In this document: piece by piece, positions 51,716 through 56,343 of the stretch | How positions within the stretch are numbered: the first letter of the stretch is position 1 | Layout of the letters: each line of letters starts with the position of its first letter | Source of the DNA: JAYQUR01 sp038133505 | Lineage (GTDB): Bacteria > Pseudomonadota > Alphaproteobacteria > MPNO01 > UBA830 | Length of the DNA stretch: 56,343 bases | NCBI GenBank assembly: GCA_038133505.1 | Contig: JAYPTI010000002.1 | Coordinates: forward strand, 1-56,343 | Direction: 5' to 3' | Program-made: the position numbers and the translations under genes | Notes under the pieces: generated by a model | What the model saw: the letters and a program-made list of their open reading frames with translations, nothing else | What the model was told of the DNA's origin: nothing | Database searches by the model: none

Positions 51716-53302
51716 TTAGCCGGTGACGACTGTAAAGCGGGCGTCGCCGTCCGCCTTGACCTGCGCCGGCAGGTTTTCTTCCCATTCGAGATAGGCCCGG
51801 GCCGCTGCATCGCTTCCCATGTGGCGCTGCGACACCCAGAACAGGAAATCGATCGCGTCCTCGTCGGGCGGCACGTCGGGCGAGCTCTCCGTCGGCAGGC
51901 CCTTCGCGACCCAGGCCTCGCGGCCCCCCTGCAGGACGGCGCAATCGGCGCCCGTATCGCGCCTGTAGTCCGCCGCGGCGAGCCGGGCGCGCGTCTCGTG
52001 CTCCGAACAGAACACCGCCTTCCTGCCCGCCGGCACGTCGAGCCGGTCGAGCCGCGGGCGGACCGCCCAGACGGCGCCGGGCAGATGCGCGTCACGGTAA
52101 TCCATCGAATGATCGACGTCGACGACGAGCACGCTCCCCGCCTCGATCGCCGCGGCGAAGTCGTCCGGCATGATGGCGTCGACATCGACCGCGCCTGCCG
52201 CCGGGGCGGGCGGCGCGCCGGTCTCGGTCGCAAGATCGCCGAGCCCGCCATCGAGCACATAGACCTCCCAGCCCATCTGGCGCAGCCAGTGGCCGGCGAC
52301 CGCCGCGCGGGCGCACGGCGCGGTATCGAGCAGCACGACGCGCGCCTGCCAGACGCCGCACCACTGGTCGGTCGCCTGCACGAGCTGACCGCCCGGCGCA
52401 TGGACCGATCCCGGCAGGTGCCCGGCGAGGAACTCGTCCTCGGCGCGGACGTCCAGCAGAAACGTCGTGCGGCTGTCATCGGCGCGCCATGTCTCGAGCG
52501 TCGCGGCGTCCACCGAGGAGACGTCGAAACGCTTCAGCATCTCCGCGGTGCGCTTTTCGGCGAGCGCCGCCGCTTCGTCGCTGACCCGGTCGGGATATTT
52601 CAGCGTGCTGCCGTGATCGAGCTCGTAGCCGGCGAGCGTCCAGCCCATCGTCCCGGCCTTGAGCGCCACGACCTTGTTGGGAACGCCGCCGTTGATCAGC
52701 CCCTGCGCGCCGATGATCGAGCGCGTGCGCCCGGCGCAGTTGACCACGATGGTGGTCTCCGGGTCGGGCGCGATGTCGTGTATGCGGTAGAGCATTTCCG
52801 CATTGGGCAGGCTCATGCCGCCGGGGATGGACATCCGGTTGTGCTCTGCGGGCGTGCGGCCGTCCACGATCACGATGTTGTCGCCGGCTTCCTGCATGCC
52901 GTGAAGATCGTCGGCGGTGATGCGCGGCGTGTTCGCATCGTGCTCGACGACCTCGCCGAACGCCTTCGACGGCACGTTGACGCCCTGGAACACCTCGAAC
53001 CCGGCCGCAGCCCAGGACGGATTGCCGCCATCGAGGATCGAGACGTCCGAGTAACCCATGTCGGCGAGCCGCGCTGCCGCCTTTTCGGCCACGCCGTCGC
53101 CTTCGTCGATCAGGACCGTGCGTACCGACGCGCGCGGCGCAATGAGCCCCACGCGGGTCTCCAGCGTGCTGTAGGGGCACGGGATCGCGTGCAGCATGTG
53201 GTCGATGCCGAACTGGCCGGCCTCGCGGACATCGAGCAGCGCCAGCTCCTCGTCGTCCCGGATCATCTTCTTGAGCGTCTGTACGTCGATTTTCTTGGCC
53301 AT
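51716..53302 (-). CDS. Four-domain rhodanese-like sulfurtransferase
   Basis: The 528-aa protein is four tandem rhodanese modules. Domain 1 (about 1-110) has LLDVREAGQFGIDHM but Asp-Glu where the active-site Cys should be (VLIDEGDGVA). Domain 2 (125-235) has the active loop NCAGRTRS. Domain 3 (270-370) has LLDVRAEDEF and a loop DTAPCARAA with Cys. Domain 4 (385-480) has DVDHSMDYRDAHLPGA and FCSEHETRA. A C-terminal tail carries FWVSQRHMGSDAAARAYLEWEENL. At least two loops can form a persulfide, so sulfur relay between domains is possible. Cotranscribed with the LLM gene. Confidence 0.92.
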   Translation of the reverse strand: MAKKIDVQTLKKMIRDDEELALLDVREAGQFGIDHMLHAIPCPYSTLETRVGLIAPRASVRTVLIDEGDGVAEKAAARLADMGYSDVSILDGGNPSWAAAGFEVFQGVNVPSKAFGEVVEHDANTPRITADDLHGMQEAGDNIVIVDGRTPAEHNRMSIPGGMSLPNAEMLYRIHDIAPDPETTIVVNCAGRTRSIIGAQGLINGGVPNKVVALKAGTMGWTLAGYELDHGSTLKYPDRVSDEAAALAEKRTAEMLKRFDVSSVDAATLETWRADDSRTTFLLDVRAEDEFLAGHLPGSVHAPGGQLVQATDQWCGVWQARVVLLDTAPCARAAVAGHWLRQMGWEVYVLDGGLGDLATETGAPPAPAAGAVDVDAIMPDDFAAAIEAGSVLVVDVDHSMDYRDAHLPGAVWAVRPRLDRLDVPAGRKAVFCSEHETRARLAAADYRRDTGADCAVLQGGREAWVAKGLPTESSPDVPPDEDAIDFLFWVSQRHMGSDAAARAYLEWEENLPAQVKADGDARFTVVTG

Positions 53303-53366
53303 GTCCCTGCCGTCCCTGTTTCCGCCCTATAGCTGCCACGCCGGAGTACCGCGCGCAAATCTCAAA

Positions 53367-54428
53367 TTACGAAAGCCAGCGGTCCAGGTTCGCCGCGACG
53401 AATTCGTCGTCGTTCATCTCGGGATAGCCCGCATGGACGCGATCGAGTTCCGCTTCCTGGCCGGGGCTCAGGACCTCATGGGGGTTCAGGCACCAGGTGC
53501 CTTCGAGGAGCCCCTGCCGCCGCAGGATTTCGTGGCAGCCGGGGATACAGCCGGCGAAATCGTGGGCGACATCGAAGACCGCGCGGTTGCAGTCCGTGAT
53601 CTTCGACGACAAGGCGAGCAGCTCCGCGTCGATCGCGCCGGCGGCGACGGCGGCGTGAATGCGCTCCAGCAGCTCGACCGCGCGCTTGGTCCAGACCGAC
53701 CAGTGGCCGAGCAGCCCGCCCCGGATGCGCAGCCGGACCTCCTTGCCGTCCCTGAGCGATACGAACGGCTCGATCAGGTCGAGGACGATGTGATCGTCGT
53801 TGCCCGTATAGACCGCGATCCGGTCCTCCGCCCCCGCCTCGATGACGCCGCGCACGAGGTCGAGCGTGCGGTAGCGGTTGAACGGCGCCGCCTTGATTGC
53901 GACGACATTCTCGATCTCGGCGAAGCGGCGCCAGAAATCCGCAGACAGCAGGATCCCGCCGACCGCGGGCTGGAGGTAGAAACCGACGAGGGGTATCTCA
54001 GCGGCCACCGCCGCGCAGTGGGCGACCAGATCGTCCTCGTTCGCCCCCTTCATCGCCGCGAGACTGAGGAGGCCCGCATGGTAGCCGAGCGCCACCGCCG
54101 TCTGCGCCTCCTTGACCGCCTGCGCGGTGCCGCCGGCGAGGCCGGCGATCATCGCGAGGGGCCGGTCGGCCCAGTCGGATGCGGCCTCGATCGCGCACTC
54201 CAGCACGGGTTCGTAGAGGCCGACGTCGCGGATCTCGAACTGCGTCGCGTGCACGCCGACCGCGAGCCCGCCCGAACCGGCATCGATATAATAGCGGCTG
54301 AGCGCCCGCTGGCGCACGGGATCGAATTCCCACGCCGCGTTCAGGGCAAGCGGATGGGCGGGGATGACCGCGCCCCGGAACAGGATTTCCGACACTTCGG
54401 TCGGCAGGTCGTCACGATGGAGCGGCAT
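53367..54428 (-). CDS. Dihydrodipicolinate synthase family protein
   Basis: The 353-aa TIM-barrel lyase or aldolase of the NAL/DapA family has AVIPAHPLALN near residue 20, the tyrosine in LVGFYLQPAVGG near residue 145, and the Schiff-base lysine in VVAIKAAPFNRYRTLD near residue 180. DapA itself is about 290 aa; the C-terminal extension (GCHEILRRQGLLEGTWCLNP) is typical of uncharacterised catabolic members. The frame is open much further upstream, but the family similarity begins at ATG 54428. Divergent from the epimerase gene. Confidence 0.88.
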   Translation of the reverse strand: MPLHRDDLPTEVSEILFRGAVIPAHPLALNAAWEFDPVRQRALSRYYIDAGSGGLAVGVHATQFEIRDVGLYEPVLECAIEAASDWADRPLAMIAGLAGGTAQAVKEAQTAVALGYHAGLLSLAAMKGANEDDLVAHCAAVAAEIPLVGFYLQPAVGGILLSADFWRRFAEIENVVAIKAAPFNRYRTLDLVRGVIEAGAEDRIAVYTGNDDHIVLDLIEPFVSLRDGKEVRLRIRGGLLGHWSVWTKRAVELLERIHAAVAAGAIDAELLALSSKITDCNRAVFDVAHDFAGCIPGCHEILRRQGLLEGTWCLNPHEVLSPGQEAELDRVHAGYPEMNDDEFVAANLDRWLS

Positions 54429-54443
54429 GCGCCGTTCGGCCTC

Positions 54444-54516
54444 TCGGTTGACGGTGCGGACGGCCCGCCCGTACAGTCCGGCGACAAAATCAGACCGAAC
54501 CGACCGGGTCAACCGA
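54444..54516. promoter_or_regulatory. Divergent promoter region with inverted -35 boxes
   Basis: TCGGTTGAC (54444-54452) and GTCAACCGA (54508-54516) are perfect 9-bp inverted repeats. Each holds a TTGAC box facing its own gene: plus-strand TTGACG with TACAGT 18 bases on, and minus-strand TTGACC with a weak TTTTGT. The region sits between the DHDPS-family gene and the epimerase gene, so shared control of both is likely. Confidence 0.45.
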
Positions 54517-54521
54517 CCGAA

Positions 54522-55547
54522 ATGACAGACGCTCTCCCCGCCGCCTTTGCCGATACCGACGAGCTTGAAGAATTCATGACGCGCCCCGACGCGGCGCTGA
54601 TCTCCGACCTCGCGTCGCTCGACGGCGATATCGCCGTGCTCGGCGTCGGCGGCAAGATGGGCCCGACCCTCGCGCGCATGGCGAAACGCGCTGCGCCGGA
54701 CAAGCGGGTGATCGGCGTCGCGCGGTTCAGCGAGGCGGGTCTGGAGGAAAAGCTCCGGGGATGGGGCGTGGAAGCCGTCCGCTGCGACCTCCTCGACCGC
54801 GATGCGCTCGCCGCACTGCCGGACTGCGCGAACGTCGTGTTCATGGCGGGACGCAAGTTCGGGACCAGCGGCAATCTCGAGATGACCTGGGCGATGAACG
54901 TCCACGTGCCCGCGCTGGTCGCCGAGCGCTATCGGCACAGCCGCATCGTCGCCTTCTCCACCGGCAACGTCTATCCGATGGTCGACATCGACGGGCCGGG
55001 CGCGAACGAAGCCGTTCCGGCCGCCGCCATGGGCGAATACGCACAGTCGTGCCTCGGCCGCGAAAGGATGTTCGAGTTCTTTTCCGCGAAACACGGCACG
55101 CCGGGCCGCCTGATCCGGCTGAACTACGCGATCGACATGCGCTACGGCGTTCTGTGGGACATCGGGACGAAAGTATTCGCAGGCGAGGAGATCGACCTCA
55201 CGGCCGGGCACGCCAACGTCATCTGGCAGGGCGAGGCCAACAGCCGGATACTGCGCTGCCTCTCCCATTGCACGGAGCCCACGACGCCGATCAATATCAG
55301 CGGCCCGGCCCTCAGCGTTCGCGCGGTCGCGACGGCCTTCGGCGAGCGGTTCGGACGGCCGCCGCGCTTCAGGAACACCGAGGACGCCCGCGGCTGGCTG
55401 GTCGACATATCCGAATCCGAACGCCTTCTCGGCCCCGTCACCGTCACGGCGGACACCATGATCGGCTGGCTCGCCGACTGGATTGCGCGCGGCGGCGAGA
55501 ATCTCAACAAACCGACAGCGTTCGACAGCCGTGACGGATCCTTCTGA
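54522..55547 (+). CDS. NAD-dependent epimerase/dehydratase family protein
   Basis: The 341-aa extended-SDR-like protein starts its Rossmann fold with IAVLGVGGKMGPTLARM near residue 36, then VVFMAGRKFGTSG near residue 107 and VAFSTGNVYP near residue 142 with the Ser/Thr. The classical YxxxK is not obvious (GEYAQSCLGRERM at about 165-178 keeps Tyr but has Arg in place of Lys), so catalysis may be altered. ATG 54522 is chosen by family start; longer upstream frame is antisense to the DHDPS gene. Probably oxidises or epimerises the same sugar acid handled by the divergent lyase (inference). Confidence 0.83.
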   Translation: MTDALPAAFADTDELEEFMTRPDAALISDLASLDGDIAVLGVGGKMGPTLARMAKRAAPDKRVIGVARFSEAGLEEKLRGWGVEAVRCDLLDRDALAALPDCANVVFMAGRKFGTSGNLEMTWAMNVHVPALVAERYRHSRIVAFSTGNVYPMVDIDGPGANEAVPAAAMGEYAQSCLGRERMFEFFSAKHGTPGRLIRLNYAIDMRYGVLWDIGTKVFAGEEIDLTAGHANVIWQGEANSRILRCLSHCTEPTTPINISGPALSVRAVATAFGERFGRPPRFRNTEDARGWLVDISESERLLGPVTVTADTMIGWLADWIARGGENLNKPTAFDSRDGSF

Positions 55548-56343
55548 CATCGCGAGGCTGACGCTGCACGACCTCTCCGTAGAGGACGCGAATCGGGGGT
55601 TCCTGCTGTCGACCGAAATCGGCTGGAACCAGACCGAAGACGACTGGGCCTATATGCTGGCGAACGGCCCGGGCGTCGGCATGACGGACGGAAGCGGCAA
55701 GCTGGTCGCCTCCGCGATGGCGCTCCCCTACGGGATGTTCGGCTGGGTCTGCATGGTCCTCGTGGCGCCCGACTGGCGGCGGCGCGGTATCGCGACCGAC
55801 CTGATGAACCGGGTTATCGGGCTGTTGCAGCGCGACGGCGTGGTGCCCGGGCTGGACGCCACGCCCGCCGGCCGCGAAGTCTACCGGCAGATCGGCTTCC
55901 TCGACGTCTACGGGCTGGAACGGTTGATCGCGGAGAAGGCGACGCTGGGCGCCGAGACGCCGCCCGGCACCGAGTTGAGACCGCTGTCGACCGGCGAACT
56001 CGACGCCGTCGCCGTCTACGACCGGGCGATTTTCGCGGGCGCGCGCGAGGAACTGCTGCGTCACCTGTACCGGCGCGAGCCGGGCCGGGCGTTCGGCGCG
56101 TGGCGCAACGGGAAGCTGTCAGGTTTCGTTCTCGCCCGCGACGGCCGCACCTGGACGCAGATCGGCCCGGTAATCGCCGATGATGCCGCCACGGCAAAAG
56201 CGCTGATCGCCGCCGCCGGTTCGGGCGGCACGGGGCCGTCCGCCCTTCTGATCGATGCGATGGACTACCACACGGAGGTTGTGGCGTGGCTCAAGGCGGC
56301 GTGCTTCGAATACCAGCGGCCTTATATCAGGATGATCCACCGC
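55531..56343 (+). CDS. GNAT-family N-acetyltransferase, partial at right edge
   Basis: A frame opening at GTG 55531 stays open for 271 codons to the window end. It reads as a GNAT protein: TEIGWNQTEDDWAYML near residue 30, then VCMVLVAPDWRRRGIATDLMNRVI near residue 72, the acetyl-CoA pyrophosphate loop R-R-x-G-x-A, then ATPAGREVYRQIGFLDVYGLERL near residue 112. A second domain of the YitH/Acetyltransf_18 type follows (FVLARDGRTWTQIGPVIADD). It overlaps the epimerase stop by 17 bases, which suggests coupling. The C-terminus lies outside the window. Confidence 0.88.
   Translation, partial: MTDPSDIARLTLHDLSVEDANRGFLLSTEIGWNQTEDDWAYMLANGPGVGMTDGSGKLVASAMALPYGMFGWVCMVLVAPDWRRRGIATDLMNRVIGLLQRDGVVPGLDATPAGREVYRQIGFLDVYGLERLIAEKATLGAETPPGTELRPLSTGELDAVAVYDRAIFAGAREELLRHLYRREPGRAFGAWRNGKLSGFVLARDGRTWTQIGPVIADDAATAKALIAAAGSGGTGPSALLIDAMDYHTEVVAWLKAACFEYQRPYIRMIHR

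Noticed and set aside
1..56343. tRNA, rRNA, CRISPR array, prophage or insertion sequence
   Set aside because: I found no cloverleaf with a T-arm, no regularly spaced repeats, no transposase or integrase and no phage genes on reading both strands.

Overview
The window is GC-rich, densely coded double-stranded chromosomal DNA of a heterotrophic alphaproteobacterium, probably Rhodospirillales-like. This is inferred from gene families and gene style: TRAP and TauE/SafE transporters, a CoxMSL-type hydroxylase, a HpnC-type squalene synthase, many ATGA/TGATG gene overlaps, and GTG/TTG starts. Four runs of exactly 10 N show that it is a scaffolded draft assembly, probably from a metagenome. I see no rRNA, tRNA, CRISPR, prophage or insertion sequence.

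Left part (1-17.8 kb): a three-subunit molybdenum hydroxylase (FAD, 2Fe-2S and Mo subunits) lies behind a minus-strand VOC-GST-TRAP (dctQMP) operon. Divergent from that operon is a DUF1330 / fumarylpyruvate-hydrolase-like FAH / YciI set. These read as uptake and oxidation of an organic acid or aromatic compound with ring-fission follow-up enzymes. Next come an SDR, a hydantoinase pair (hyuA-hyuB), a DUF1015 protein, a class II aldolase, an isochorismatase-type amidase and a cupin.

Middle part (17.8-31.4 kb): a hybrid sensor kinase is broken by an in-frame TGA and by an N gap. It is followed by a signal-peptide-less solute-binding-like protein, a TauD dioxygenase, a kynurenine-formamidase-like hydrolase, cysS, an MscS-type channel split by an N gap, an acyl-CoA synthetase, a sodium/solute symporter, a MaoC hydratase and a 3-hydroxyisobutyryl-CoA-hydrolase-like crotonase.

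Third part (31.4-45 kb): enoyl-CoA hydratase, a second isochorismatase, a PrpF-type tautomerase, a SASA-type esterase, an RraA-type aldolase, hpnC, a PagL-like outer-membrane deacylase whose signal peptide lies in another frame, glsB, two overlapping TauE/SafE permeases, a 3-hydroxyisobutyrate-dehydrogenase family enzyme divergent from a LacI-type regulator with a clear operator between them, a GST, a second solute-binding-like protein and an MFS transporter.

Right part (45-56.3 kb): a promoter-led run encodes a helix-turn-helix plus methyltransferase-fold protein, MetF, a core-MetE-like methyltransferase, an isocitrate/isopropylmalate-type dehydrogenase and an FAH enzyme. Facing it are a luciferase-like monooxygenase and a four-domain rhodanese protein. 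A DHDPS-family lyase, a divergent nucleotide-sugar-type epimerase and a GNAT acetyltransferase running off the edge complete the window.

The region is rich in small catabolic enzymes and poor in regulators: one LacI protein and one damaged kinase. The observation most worth pursuing is the HTH/methyltransferase-metF-core-metE operon. Several genes also carry frame or gap damage that should be checked against reads.
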